Assembly (NCBI GenBank): GCA_004554075.1
Contig: SFOB01000002.1
Coordinates: forward strand, 33,642 to 97,641
Length of the DNA stretch: 64,000 nucleotides
Direction of reading: 5' to 3'
DNA from: Treponema sp.
GTDB lineage: Bacteria > Spirochaetota > Spirochaetia > Treponematales > Treponemataceae
Part shown: in pieces, positions 15,763 to 24,643 of the stretch
Position numbering within the stretch: position 1 is the first letter of the stretch
How the letters are laid out: each line of letters opens with the position of its first letter
Notes under the pieces: model-generated
The model's input: the letters and a program-made list of their open reading frames with translations, nothing else
Told to the model about the DNA's origin: nothing
The model's database searches: none
Translations under genes and position numbers: made by a program

Positions 15763-15791
15763 AATAGAAACAAAATGTTATATGTAATCAA
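15763..15791 (-). promoter_or_regulatory. Possible promoter of the pheA leader
   Basis: On the minus strand TTGATT (15786-15791) and TCTATT (15763-15768) are separated by 17 bases, 49 bases before the leader-peptide ATG. Both hexamers are imperfect. The remainder of the 15715-15850 gap is AT-rich with nothing else clear. Confidence 0.35.
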
Positions 15792-15851
15792 ATAAAGGGA
15801 CATTCTTAAGCTACAAGGACTATTTATTAGAACTAAAAACTCTTTTTTTAC

Positions 15852-15900
15852 ATTTAACACCAATTATCACCTTTACTTTTGGTGTTAAATGGTGTTAAAT
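15852..15900. promoter_or_regulatory. 12-bp inverted repeat plus tandem copy, upstream of AAA gene
   Basis: ATTTAACACCAA (15852-15863) and TTGGTGTTAAAT (15879-15890) are perfect inverted arms with a 15-base spacer. GGTGTTAAAT is then repeated directly at 15891-15900. The block ends 18 bases before the start codon at 15919, so a bound protein would block transcription start or translation. It is probably the control site of the AAA/nuclease gene; whether that protein binds it is unknown. Confidence 0.6.
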
Positions 15901-15918
15901 ATCTGTAAGAGGATTGAT

Positions 15919-17733
15919 ATGGCAGATATTAACGATTTAGAAGAACAAATTGCAAAACTTCCCATTGGATATATTACAGAAAAGGTTATAAACGATAAAA
16001 AATATTACTGTCAGCAATGGAAAGAAAACGGAAAGTCAAAAAGCCGCTATATTTCCGAAGAAGAAGCAAATACTCTCAAACCTCAGATTGAAGAAAGAAA
16101 AAAACTTCAAAAAGAATTAAAAGCATTAAAAAAGACTCTACCTGATCCTGTTTCTGAAGAGACAGAGGAAGAAACTCCAGAACCTGAGTTCAAAATGTCA
16201 GCCCTCTATGGGGAAGCTCTTTTGAAGATGGCACAGACTGCAAGTCAATATGAACGAAGAGACTGTTTTTCTAAGATTCAGGATTTCTTAAAAACTCCGG
16301 CCGCTGATAAAGTTTGTCTTGTTTTTGGTCTCCGCAGAACCGGAAAAACAACACTCCTGAAGCAGCTTGTCCTTGCCATGAATAAAGAAGAACAAAAATC
16401 AGCCATCTATATAAAAGCATCTGCAGAAAACACAATTGAAGAATTGAATGCAGATTTGAAACTTGCAAATAAACTCAAATATAAATATGTCCTCATTGAT
16501 GAAATCACACTTATTGAAAAGTTCATAGATAACGCAGCCCTCCTTTCGGATGTTTATGCAGTTCAGGGGATGAAAATTGTCTTGTCCGGTACAGATTCCC
16601 TGGGTTTCTGGTTTGCTCAGAACGAAGAGCTTTATGACCGCGCAGTTACCATTCATACAACCTTTGTGCCTTTCCGCGAATATTCCCGCCTTTTAAAAAT
16701 CGATGATATTGATGAGTATATTCGCTATGGTGGAACTCTGAAGGCTGGAGAAACAAATTTTGAAGACAATGATGCCAATGCTTTCGATGCCTCTTTCCGT
16801 ACTGATGAATCTACACGCCGTTACATCGATACTGCGATTGCACAGAATATTCAGCATTCCCTTAAATGCTATGACAGGGGAAATCATTTCCGCAACCTGA
16901 TTGATTTGTATAAAAAAGATGAGCTCACAAATGCCATCAACAGAATTATCGAAGATATGAACCAGGCCTTTACTGTTGATGTCATTACACGTGATTTTAA
17001 ATCCAGCGATTTAGGTTCTGCAAAAGACCTGCTCCGCCGTGAAAAAGATGAAACAAAGCGCACAGATTTTCTGGATACCTTTGATGCAAGCGATGTTACG
17101 AAAAAGCTTATGGAAATCCTGAAAATCCGCAACAAGGAAAGACAGACCATAGAAATCGAAGAAGTTCATATTCAGGAAATTACCGAATACTTAAAAGCCC
17201 TGGATTTACTTGAAATCGTTTACACAGAAAATATCCCTATCAGCAACAAAAAGCAAGAACGGATTATTTTCACCCAGAGCGGAATGCGCTTCTGCCAGGC
17301 ACAAGTGATTGTTTATTCCCTTATGCAGGATGAAGTTTTCGGCTCTTTGACAGGCGAATTGCGCGATATTATCACAGAGAAAATCCTTGAAGATGTCCGC
17401 GGCAGAATGCTCGAAGATATTGTTTTCCTGGAAACTAAGCGCACCTATGGTTCAAAGCGCAATGTCTTTAAGCTCAAATTTGCTTCAGGTGAATTTGATA
17501 TGGTCATTCAGGACAAGACAAAAAAGCAATGCGAGATTTTTGAAATCAAACACAGTAAGGAACCCTTTCCTGCTCAGTACCGCCATATAAATGATGAAGA
17601 AAAGATTTCTCTTACAGAAGCTCAATTCGGCAAAGTTGTACGTAAATGCGTATTATATCGTGGAGAATCAGAGATGCTGGAAAATGGTGTTGAGTATAAG
17701 AATGTGGAAGAGTTTTTGAAGGGGTTGGATTAA
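15919..17733 (+). CDS. AAA-family ATPase with C-terminal PD-(D/E)XK-like domain
   Basis: 604 aa. Residues 1-65 resemble a small accessory domain (LPIGYITEKVINDKKYYCQQ, then a charged helix; DUF6788-like). Residues 115-330 are a P-loop ATPase: Walker A FGLRRTGKTTLLKQL, Walker B YVLIDEITLIE, and a sensor-like LSGTDSLGF. Residues 480-604 end in FDMVIQDKTKKQCEIFEIKHS, giving the D...ExK pattern of a DUF4143-type nuclease fold. Such proteins are numerous in Treponema and Bacteroidetes; roles proposed include DNA repair or defence, none proven. ATG at 15919 chosen for the GAGG 6 bases before it. Preceded by an inverted repeat. Confidence 0.82.
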   Translation: MADINDLEEQIAKLPIGYITEKVINDKKYYCQQWKENGKSKSRYISEEEANTLKPQIEERKKLQKELKALKKTLPDPVSEETEEETPEPEFKMSALYGEALLKMAQTASQYERRDCFSKIQDFLKTPAADKVCLVFGLRRTGKTTLLKQLVLAMNKEEQKSAIYIKASAENTIEELNADLKLANKLKYKYVLIDEITLIEKFIDNAALLSDVYAVQGMKIVLSGTDSLGFWFAQNEELYDRAVTIHTTFVPFREYSRLLKIDDIDEYIRYGGTLKAGETNFEDNDANAFDASFRTDESTRRYIDTAIAQNIQHSLKCYDRGNHFRNLIDLYKKDELTNAINRIIEDMNQAFTVDVITRDFKSSDLGSAKDLLRREKDETKRTDFLDTFDASDVTKKLMEILKIRNKERQTIEIEEVHIQEITEYLKALDLLEIVYTENIPISNKKQERIIFTQSGMRFCQAQVIVYSLMQDEVFGSLTGELRDIITEKILEDVRGRMLEDIVFLETKRTYGSKRNVFKLKFASGEFDMVIQDKTKKQCEIFEIKHSKEPFPAQYRHINDEEKISLTEAQFGKVVRKCVLYRGESEMLENGVEYKNVEEFLKGLD

Positions 17734-17844
17734 AAAGTCTTAAAAATACTATGCTTTTTTGCTCATAAAATCAATTTCCCAAAAAAAATAGAGCATCTTT
17801 TCTCCTTTACCAACCCCTCCAATAAAGTGTAAAATTATCCTGCT

Positions 17845-18270
17845 ATGTTATATATGATTTTGTTACTGGTCGCTATTTTTGCGATTATTGTTTATAAGAG
17901 ATTCAGGAAGCAGGATGAGGTCAAAAAGATTGAGTCGGATACTGATAAAGAATTGAATGAGATGGATTTTGAGAAGCTTTTCTTTGAGCGAACCAAAGTG
18001 GGGGAGAAGTCGCAGCTTTTGATGTCGATTGCTTCTCAGCAGGATTGTCTTATGCTGCGTAGTCTGCTTTTTTCTGAGGGCATTCCGTCTTATGTTGAAG
18101 GCGAGCATATGAACAATATTTACGGCGGCATTTCCGGCACTATGACTACTGTTGTGGCAATCAAGCTTTATATTCTTTGTAATGATTATGATAAGGCCGT
18201 AGAAATTATAAATGATGCTCAGATTAAAGATCTTTCTGGCATCACGATTCATCCAAAAGCTGAGGCTTAG
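17845..18270 (+). CDS. Membrane-anchored DUF2007 domain protein
   Basis: 141 aa. One N-terminal helix (LYMILLLVAIFAIIVY), a charged linker, then residues 60-135 fit the DUF2007 'putative signal transducing protein' fold: ASQQDCLMLRSLLFSEGIPSYVEG ... VVAIKLYILCNDYDKAVEIIND. The fold is ferredoxin-like; function unknown. The gap 17734-17844 shows no gene. Nine bases separate it from the kinase-like gene downstream. Confidence 0.72.
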   Translation: MLYMILLLVAIFAIIVYKRFRKQDEVKKIESDTDKELNEMDFEKLFFERTKVGEKSQLLMSIASQQDCLMLRSLLFSEGIPSYVEGEHMNNIYGGISGTMTTVVAIKLYILCNDYDKAVEIINDAQIKDLSGITIHPKAEA

Positions 18271-18278
18271 TCCAGATT

Positions 18279-18827
18279 ATGCCAGCAAAGCCTACCGGAA
18301 TAATGATTACCGGCCCTGCAGCAAGCGGAAAAACGACTCTTGGGCGGAAAACAGCGGAACTCTTAGATTTTCCATATTTTGATGTAGATGATTTTATCTG
18401 GCGCTTTGATACGCCGGAACCTTATACTGTCATGTACAGCCGCGAAGAAAAAATCTCTCGTCTGCAGGCAGCCATTGCTCCCTATGAGCATTTTGTGATG
18501 GCTGGTTCAATGTCTTCTTTTCATCAGGCTTTTGACGACTGCTTTTCGATGATGGTATTTTTGTATGTTGATCCTGATATCCGTGTGCAGCGAGCGAATG
18601 AACGTGCCATTCAAAGATTCGGGGAGCGAGTTCTTGAAGGCGGTGATATGTATGAGAGCAATCAGGACTTCCTCAGAAAAATCCGCCGATACGAAAGTGA
18701 CGGTTCTCCAAATCTTACCGAACAGAAAGCCTGGATGGAAAGTCTTTCCTGCAAAAAGCTTGAACTGAACGGCACAGAACCGATAGAGAAAAATGCGCAG
18801 ATAATTGCTGAAGCGTGGAAAGCATGA
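18279..18827 (+). CDS. P-loop kinase-like protein
   Basis: 182 aa. Walker A GPAASGKTTLGRKTAE (residues 12-27), then FDVDDFIWRF, the acidic patch typical of adenylate-kinase-like and shikimate-kinase-like enzymes, and a lid region rich in Arg (RVQRANERAIQRFGERV). Likely phosphorylates a small molecule; substrate unknown. Stop and next start overlap as ATGA, so it is coupled to the YcaQ-like gene. Confidence 0.8.
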   Translation: MPAKPTGIMITGPAASGKTTLGRKTAELLDFPYFDVDDFIWRFDTPEPYTVMYSREEKISRLQAAIAPYEHFVMAGSMSSFHQAFDDCFSMMVFLYVDPDIRVQRANERAIQRFGERVLEGGDMYESNQDFLRKIRRYESDGSPNLTEQKAWMESLSCKKLELNGTEPIEKNAQIIAEAWKA

Positions 18828-19987
18828 AAGAACTGAATCTTACCCTGGACGAAGCAAAACGATTTATTCTCTACAAACAGGGCCTGCTTGGGGAGCACAG
18901 GTTTTCCGGCAAGGAAGGTGTGCTTGATTTTGTGAGACAGGCGGGCTGTATACAGTTTGATCCGATTGATGTTTGCGGAAAGAATGCAGAGCTTGTGCTT
19001 CAGTCGCGGGTGAGTGGTTTTACCAAAAAGATGCTTTATGAGCTTTTGTATGAGGATCGTAAACTGCTCGATAACTGGGATAAAAATCTTTCGATAATTC
19101 CGGTTGAAAACTGGCCTAACTTTAAGCGTGACAGAGACTGGCATTTTGAACATGAACGCAGCTTTGATGAGATTCAGAAAGCTTGCGAAAAAATCAAGGC
19201 TGTAATTACGGAACGTGGAGCAGTCTGTTCTGCTGATTTAGAAATGTCAGAAAAGGTAGACTGGTACTGGACTTCAACCAAGCTTTCCCGTGCGGCTCTT
19301 GAGCATATGTATTTCCGCGGTGACCTTGCAATTCATCATAAAAAGAAAAGTCTTAAATATTATGATTTGATTGAGCGTTGTTTGCCTCGAAAGGTGTTGG
19401 AAACCGCAGATCCTTATCCAGATGATTTTGAACATAATAAGTGGCGGGTATTGGAACGAATCGGAGCCCTCGGACTTTTGTGGAACCGGCCCTCTGATGC
19501 CTGGCTTGGAATCGGGGATTTGAAGAGTGAAATGCGTAATCAGATTTTTGATTCGTTACTCGCAGAAGGGAAGATTATCCCAGTACAGGTGGAGGGAATT
19601 AAGCATAAACTTTATTGTCTGAAAGATGATGAGCAGATTGCGGAGATTGTAAAAGGCACGGGGAATGTCAACGGAAAATCTCGCTGCGAATTCATAGCCG
19701 CCCTGGACAATATGATGTGGGACCGTAACCTCATAAAGGCAATCTGGAACTTTGATTATAAATGGGAAATCTACACTCCAGCTGCCCAGCGCAAATACGG
19801 CTATTACGTTCTTCCGATTCTCTATGGTGAAAATCTGATTGGCAGAATTGAAATGGTATTTGATAAAAAAACAAAAAAACTTGAAGTAAAAAATCTCTGG
19901 TATGAAGATGGATTCAAGGTCACAAAAAAAATAGAGAGTGCCGTAGAGTCATCTATCAAGAGATTTGAAAAATTCAGTTTATCTTAA
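18824..19987 (+). CDS. YcaQ/AlkX-like DNA glycosylase (winged-helix, HTH_42)
   Basis: 387 aa. The N-terminus LTLDEAKRFILYKQGLLG and CIQFDPIDVCGKNAELVLQSRV match the winged-helix DNA-interaction family; the QxD element in QFDPID corresponds to the catalytic motif of E. coli YcaQ, which unhooks interstrand crosslinks. Three winged helices are expected. Begins at the ATG at 18824 overlapping the previous stop; a GTG at 18815 is an alternative. Its partner kinase gives no clear clue. Cytoplasmic DNA repair is the likely role. Confidence 0.8.
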   Translation: MKELNLTLDEAKRFILYKQGLLGEHRFSGKEGVLDFVRQAGCIQFDPIDVCGKNAELVLQSRVSGFTKKMLYELLYEDRKLLDNWDKNLSIIPVENWPNFKRDRDWHFEHERSFDEIQKACEKIKAVITERGAVCSADLEMSEKVDWYWTSTKLSRAALEHMYFRGDLAIHHKKKSLKYYDLIERCLPRKVLETADPYPDDFEHNKWRVLERIGALGLLWNRPSDAWLGIGDLKSEMRNQIFDSLLAEGKIIPVQVEGIKHKLYCLKDDEQIAEIVKGTGNVNGKSRCEFIAALDNMMWDRNLIKAIWNFDYKWEIYTPAAQRKYGYYVLPILYGENLIGRIEMVFDKKTKKLEVKNLWYEDGFKVTKKIESAVESSIKRFEKFSLS

Positions 19988-19998
19988 GCGAGGTAATT

Positions 19999-20430
19999 AT
20001 GAAAGACTTGAATAAAATTAAAGAACTTTGCCCGTCTGCATACGACTTTATCGTTAATAAGGCTGAGGGCGCAGCGGTTGGAAAATATGACCTTGAAAAC
20101 GGCGCATATGTCAGCGTTCAGGAATATACAACAAAAGCCCGCTCTGAGGCAAAATATGAAGCTCACAAAAAGTTCATCGACATTCAGATGATTTTGAGCG
20201 GAAAAGAACTGATTGCTGTTTCACCGATTGAAAAAATGACAATCAGCGATGAATATAATGAAGAAAAAGATTTCATGCTTTTCCATCACAATGATGAATG
20301 CACTGATTACGTTCTTGAAGCCGGTGAGTTTCTGATTTTATATCCTCAGGATGTTCATATGCCAGGCGTATGTGTAAACGAAAAATCTCCTGTACGCAAG
20401 ATTGTAGTAAAAGTGCCGGTTGAGAAATAA
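19999..20430 (+). CDS. YhcH/YjgK/YiaL family protein
   Basis: 143 aa, the usual size for this cupin-like family (DUF386). Signature stretches: EAHKKFIDIQMILSGKELI, FMLFHHNDE and FLILYPQDVHMPG, with His and Glu residues that bind a metal. Members act on sialic acid or other sugars, perhaps as anomerases or isomerases. AGCGAGGTAATT precedes the ATG. It closes a four-gene plus-strand run. Confidence 0.9.
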   Translation: MKDLNKIKELCPSAYDFIVNKAEGAAVGKYDLENGAYVSVQEYTTKARSEAKYEAHKKFIDIQMILSGKELIAVSPIEKMTISDEYNEEKDFMLFHHNDECTDYVLEAGEFLILYPQDVHMPGVCVNEKSPVRKIVVKVPVEK

Positions 20431-20448
20431 TTTTTAATCACCTGATTT

Positions 20449-21444
20449 TTACTTCTTAAGATTCTGCTTGTTTTTGTACATTGCCTTGTCTGCGCGATTG
20501 AAGATTTCTGTTACCAGACAGTCTTTTTCTGGAGTAAACACAGCCATTCCGGAAGCAAGAACTGGACCAGATTTTGACTGCAGATTTTCTCGAACCTGAT
20601 TCTGGAGAGTCTGCATCAGTTTATCTCTGTTTGAATAATCATCGCCTCGCAGGAATATAACAAATTCGTCACCACCAACTCTGAATACAGGGCTGTGATC
20701 AAAGATGTCGCACAGAAGCTTTGCAGATTTTTTGATATATTCATCGCCTGCAACATGACCTTCTGTATCATTAATTTTCTTGAGGTCGTTAGTATCGCAC
20801 ACAACGAGTCCAAAAGGCAGATAATCCATTCCGTTGTCGATATTGGTCTGAACCGATTTTTCCAGTTCATTATAGGCAGTCTTATTCTTTACACCTGTAA
20901 GCTCGTCGCGTCTGGCAAGTTCTTTTTCTGTATTCAAAGCTTTGAGATGCTGTTTTTCTTTTTTGACTTCATCATTAATATTTTCAATTCCAATAATATA
21001 GTGTGTTTCATCAGCGGTCTTTTGCACAGTCATTCTGACATAATGAGTTTTCTTAAAGGCGACAATCCTGTAATCCTTGTAGCAGCTTTTCTGATTCATA
21101 AGAGTGCAGGCCAGATGTTCTTTATCTACAAAGTCGAGAACTGTATCTCGGTCGCTTTTATGAACAATATTTGTAATATCAATTCTGGAATCCGCAAAGA
21201 AATCATCCCCTGAGCGCTGAACTTCAACTTCGCCATAAATATTTCTACATTCGTAACTGATATAACTTGAATCTTTTACATCAACATAATAAATAACGTC
21301 ATAATTAACAGCCAGGATTTCAGCAATCTGAGTGAAGGTAATGTGTTTCTTTTGATTTTCAAGTCGCATGTTCTCAGCTGTCATTTCATCATTTATATCT
21401 TTTTCACTGATAATAAAATGCTTTCCGTCTGGAGCACGCATCAA
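20449..21444 (-). CDS. GGDEF diguanylate cyclase, C-terminal piece of frameshifted gene
   Basis: 331 aa. Residues 20-165 form a PAS-like sensor region; residues 170-330 are a GGDEF domain (RRDELTGVKNKTAYNELEKS, FGLVVCDTNDLKKINDTEGH, FRVGGDEFVIF), which makes cyclic di-GMP. No RxxD inhibition site precedes GGDEF. This frame has no Shine-Dalgarno; it is the continuation of the 7TM frame at 21404-22456, shifted by one base at a run of six T (21460-21465). Reading with one T fewer joins the two without a gap: ...GQQKYFQFTLMRAPDGKH. So it is likely half of one gene. Confidence 0.8.
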   Translation of the reverse strand: MMRAPDGKHFIISEKDINDEMTAENMRLENQKKHITFTQIAEILAVNYDVIYYVDVKDSSYISYECRNIYGEVEVQRSGDDFFADSRIDITNIVHKSDRDTVLDFVDKEHLACTLMNQKSCYKDYRIVAFKKTHYVRMTVQKTADETHYIIGIENINDEVKKEKQHLKALNTEKELARRDELTGVKNKTAYNELEKSVQTNIDNGMDYLPFGLVVCDTNDLKKINDTEGHVAGDEYIKKSAKLLCDIFDHSPVFRVGGDEFVIFLRGDDYSNRDKLMQTLQNQVRENLQSKSGPVLASGMAVFTPEKDCLVTEIFNRADKAMYKNKQNLKK

Positions 21445-22456
21445 GGTAAACTGAAAATATTTTTTGCTGCCCGTTAATCAGAAGTCTATATTTATAAGAA
21501 TAGGATTTTCTGTTTTCCAGATTTTTTAGCATTGTCTCTTTTTGATGCAGCTTCTTTGCAAATTCCCTGTCATCAGGATGAACAAATCTATCTATATTTA
21601 AGCGGGTTTCTTCATAAAAATCACGGCCTCCAACAGGAACCTGCATAGCTGCATATTCTTCACTTTTTGAAAATTCCATAAAGGCACCGGTTTCTATATT
21701 GATGTAATACATTGCTTCATAATTGTCTGCGAAAGTAGTTGCGATGTTATCGTATATTTCTTTTTCTTTTCTTTCATTTGCCTCAACAAAGGAATGAACT
21801 ACACAGATTCCGATTATAAGTCCAAGAGCATAAGACGGGTAGGCATCATCAAATATCTGGAAAATCAGAAATACTTCCATTACAAGACTGGTAAGGCCAA
21901 CGGCTGCATAACGAAACTTTTTACCACCTGTTGATTTATGTGCAATAAAAAGCAGATATGATGAAGTCACAATATAAAGAATAATCTGCAAAATAAAGGT
22001 AATATGCCGGCCTGGTTCAACAATATATTCATGCGTTTCAGTAAAATAATAAATAAAAGGATGAAAGCAATTGATTATCAGATAAATAACTGCCAATGCG
22101 AACATAATCCACACTGCATTGAGCAGAGTTTTACTTTTCAGATCATGTTTGTCCAGATAGGCAACAATATACCGTATCCAGGTGAGCATTGTAAGAAACA
22201 TAAAAAAGAAGTAGAAAAGACAATCAACATATAGGAAAGGGAATAAGGCATCTATATGGCGGTTTTCATATAAAAGACCCCAGCAAATATCTGCAAAAAA
22301 ATAAAAATTTGAAGCAATCAAAAATAAGTTGTAGCGGAAGGTTACCTTCTGTTCGCTTGCAGCTTCCCCTGGGCGCCCTCTTAGATTTTTAAGAGAATCC
22401 CAGTTTATTATGAGATTAAGTACTAATGCCAGAAAACTTGTGATTGCATAAAACAT
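21404..22456 (-). CDS. 7TM sensor, N-terminal piece of frameshifted GGDEF gene
   Basis: 350 aa. Seven hydrophobic helices between residues 1 and 225 resemble 7TM-type sensor modules, followed by a PAS-like domain (YDNIATTFADNYEAMYYINIETGAFMEFS, seen in two halves). The last about 20 residues are out of frame: after GQQK the protein should continue into the GGDEF frame but instead runs to a stop. The intact protein would be about 680 aa: 7TM, two PAS-like regions and GGDEF. Either a real lesion, a phase-variable homopolymer, or a sequencing error. Confidence 0.75.
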   Translation of the reverse strand: MFYAITSFLALVLNLIINWDSLKNLRGRPGEAASEQKVTFRYNLFLIASNFYFFADICWGLLYENRHIDALFPFLYVDCLFYFFFMFLTMLTWIRYIVAYLDKHDLKSKTLLNAVWIMFALAVIYLIINCFHPFIYYFTETHEYIVEPGRHITFILQIILYIVTSSYLLFIAHKSTGGKKFRYAAVGLTSLVMEVFLIFQIFDDAYPSYALGLIIGICVVHSFVEANERKEKEIYDNIATTFADNYEAMYYINIETGAFMEFSKSEEYAAMQVPVGGRDFYEETRLNIDRFVHPDDREFAKKLHQKETMLKNLENRKSYSYKYRLLINGQQKIFSVYLDACSRRKAFYYQ

Positions 22457-22562
22457 GCGGTTATCGTTCTATTATAACATAGTTTTCTCGAAAATCATAG
22501 AAATAATATAAAAAGGATTTTCAAATCTGTGTTATACTTATTACAAATGGAAAAGGTGTGAA

Positions 22563-23345
22563 ATGGCTTTAAATTTAAGTAAAAAAGATATTGAAGAAAA
22601 AATTAAAAATCAGATTGCACTCGAGGTTAATTGCTTGCCAGAAGATTTTGATAAAAATGAAAATATGATAACTACTGCCTGCCAGAGTGAGAAGCGCAGA
22701 AAGTTTTCTGATAAACCTTTCTTTTTGCAGATGGCTACTTTTGGAAAGAGTACTGTAATTTCAGCTGATGATTCTATACATCCCTGGCTTACTGAATGGG
22801 TAAAGGGAAAGCAGGGAATCTGGCTTTTTGAACAGCATAATTATTATGAGCTTGAATGCGAGCTTAGAAAGCACGGCTATAAAATGGCACTGACTCATCA
22901 TATGTTTATGCCTGTTCCTGAACTGATTGAAATCAAAACTGATTTAAATATCAAATGGCTGGAACAAAAGGATATCATGCCTTTTTATGGAAATGAAAAT
23001 TTCCCGAACGCTATCTGCGACAAGTTCAAACCGGAGCGCCCTGATGTGCTTTGTGTAGTTGCCATGGACGGTGACAAAATTATGGGCATGGCCGGCTGCT
23101 CGGCTGATACTCCGGAGTTATGGCAGATTGGAATTGATGTTCTGCCTGAATATCGGGGTAGGGGAGTCGCAAAAACTCTCGTGACTCTTTTGAGAAATGA
23201 GACTTTCCGTCGTGGTGCAATTCCGTATTACGGCACAAGTCTTTCAAATCTTGCATCCTGGAAAACTGCCCTCGAGTGTGGCTTTAAGCCTTGCTGGGTA
23301 GAAAGTGAATCTCAGCCGGATGAAAAAATGGAATTTGCAAAGTAA
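22563..23345 (+). CDS. GNAT-family N-acetyltransferase (long form)
   Basis: 260 aa. The N-terminal 130 residues are a divergent half; the C-terminal half has the CoA loop VLPEYRGRGVAKTLVTLLRNE and the closing YYGTSLSNLASWKTALECGFKPCW. Tandem-like GNATs of this form often modify amino acids or peptides, but no substrate can be named. AAGGTG lies 6 bases before the ATG. It overlaps the next start by one base (TAATG), so three genes to 24207 are coupled. Confidence 0.87.
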   Translation: MALNLSKKDIEEKIKNQIALEVNCLPEDFDKNENMITTACQSEKRRKFSDKPFFLQMATFGKSTVISADDSIHPWLTEWVKGKQGIWLFEQHNYYELECELRKHGYKMALTHHMFMPVPELIEIKTDLNIKWLEQKDIMPFYGNENFPNAICDKFKPERPDVLCVVAMDGDKIMGMAGCSADTPELWQIGIDVLPEYRGRGVAKTLVTLLRNETFRRGAIPYYGTSLSNLASWKTALECGFKPCWVESESQPDEKMEFAK

Positions 23346-23611
23346 TGGAAAATATAATTCTTAACATCTGGATAGATATGAAAAATGGTCTCAAGGTTCG
23401 GCTCTTAGAAAAGCCTGGTCCAGAGGATACATCTTTGCTGATTATGGAAATTGATGATAATGGCAGCCTGAGCAAAAAGGCCCTGATCGTTAAAGACCGC
23501 AAAGTTTTTGACAACACCGGAAAATCCCTGGACTTCGGCGATGCTTACCCGCTAACTACCGAGTCCGGCAAGATGATGATAACAAAAAAGTTTATTAGTG
23601 CGTGGGTGTAA
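23345..23611 (+). CDS. Small protein of unknown function between two GNATs
   Basis: 88 aa, mixed alpha/beta by eye (NIWIDMKNGLKVRLLEKPGPEDTSLLIMEID). No motif recognised. Its start overlaps the upstream GNAT stop and it ends 2 bases before the next GNAT, so it is tightly coupled to both. Confidence 0.6.
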   Translation: MENIILNIWIDMKNGLKVRLLEKPGPEDTSLLIMEIDDNGSLSKKALIVKDRKVFDNTGKSLDFGDAYPLTTESGKMMITKKFISAWV

Positions 23612-23613
23612 AT

Positions 23614-24207
23614 ATGACAGACAATAACAAGAACATCGAAATAATTCCTTTACCAAAAGAGCAGTGGAAGGGTACTCCAATTCCGCTCGTGACTAAAACA
23701 GACTCTTATTATGATTTAGAAATATCGCCATTAGATAAAGATGGCTGCAAAATTAATCTGATTAAAAAACCTTTTGAAAAGCAAGTTGTGCACTCTCCAG
23801 AAGAGTATGACTTCCCTGATGGCTTGTATCAGGATCATTGGGAAAATGCAGAGGCTTACGGTGTCGTAAGTGATGATGGAAAAATGCTTGCATGTATCGA
23901 AGTATGTCCGGAAGAGTGGTCGAACCGATTGATGGTCACAGAGCTCTGGATTACAGAAGAGCTTCGAGGACAGGGCTTGGGCAAGCGTCTTATGGATAAA
24001 GCAAAGGAAGTTGCTGTAGCTCAGGGCCGCCGTGCAATCATTCTTGAAACTCAATCCTGCAACACAAACGCAATCGGCTTTTATCTGCATCAGGGCTTTG
24101 AACTCATCGGCTTTGATACCTGCTGCTACACCAACAATGATATCGGCCGCCAGGAAGTTCGAATAAACCTCGGCTACTTTTTCCACCGGGAAGCAAAGAG
24201 AAGATAG
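23614..24207 (+). CDS. GNAT-family N-acetyltransferase
   Basis: 197 aa from the ATG at 23614 (GGGTG 5-6 bases upstream). Residues 90-185 carry ELWITEELRGQGLGKRLMDKAKE, a clear CoA loop, and ETQSCNTNAIGFYLHQGFELIGFDT, a pattern seen in streptothricin-acetyltransferase-like enzymes. The substrate is not established. Third of a coupled trio. Confidence 0.88.
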   Translation: MTDNNKNIEIIPLPKEQWKGTPIPLVTKTDSYYDLEISPLDKDGCKINLIKKPFEKQVVHSPEEYDFPDGLYQDHWENAEAYGVVSDDGKMLACIEVCPEEWSNRLMVTELWITEELRGQGLGKRLMDKAKEVAVAQGRRAIILETQSCNTNAIGFYLHQGFELIGFDTCCYTNNDIGRQEVRINLGYFFHREAKRR

Positions 24208-24358
24208 TTTTTAAACTACAACTTTAATGACGAACTGAATATTTTTTGCTATATTAAAAGTACAACTACTATATTAAAAGCCGATTGTCGTTGCCGAGAG
24301 CGGGCAGTCGCTGTGATTCAGAACTTTGTGCATTCCAAAAGAGAGGAGGCTTAAAGTT

Positions 24359-24631
24359 ATGAGTCGCATTACCAGTCTTAAAAGACCTGTCATTGATTTA
24401 CAAGCGACAGGCAAACAAATCAAAACTCTTATGAATGCAAGCGGTATTACTGTGCGCGATTTGCAGGAAATCTTTGGTTTCTACTATCCGCAGGCAGTTT
24501 ACGCTTGGCTAAACGGACGTAATCTTCCAACTGTTGATAATCTTCTCATTTTGTCAGAACTCTTCGGAGTGACAATAGACGAAATTGTTATCCGGCAATA
24601 TGTTGAAGTAGAAGGAAAATTATCAGCGTAG
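24359..24631 (+). CDS. XRE-family helix-turn-helix regulator
   Basis: 90 aa from the ATG at 24359, which has GGAGG 9 bases upstream. Residues 18-75 form a Cro/CI-type HTH (KQIKTLMNASGITVRDLQEIFGF ... AVYAWLNGRNLPTVDNLLILSELFGVTIDEI). Upstream, CTATATTAAAAG occurs twice (about 24249 and 24271). It precedes two small genes with which it forms an operon (12 bases, then a 4-base overlap). Confidence 0.85.
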   Translation: MSRITSLKRPVIDLQATGKQIKTLMNASGITVRDLQEIFGFYYPQAVYAWLNGRNLPTVDNLLILSELFGVTIDEIVIRQYVEVEGKLSA

Positions 24632-24643
24632 AGGAGGGGAATC

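Noticed and set aside
21440..21480. Programmed -1 frameshift in the GGDEF gene
   Set aside because: The downstream frame is +1 relative to the upstream frame, and no -1 slippery heptamer fits.
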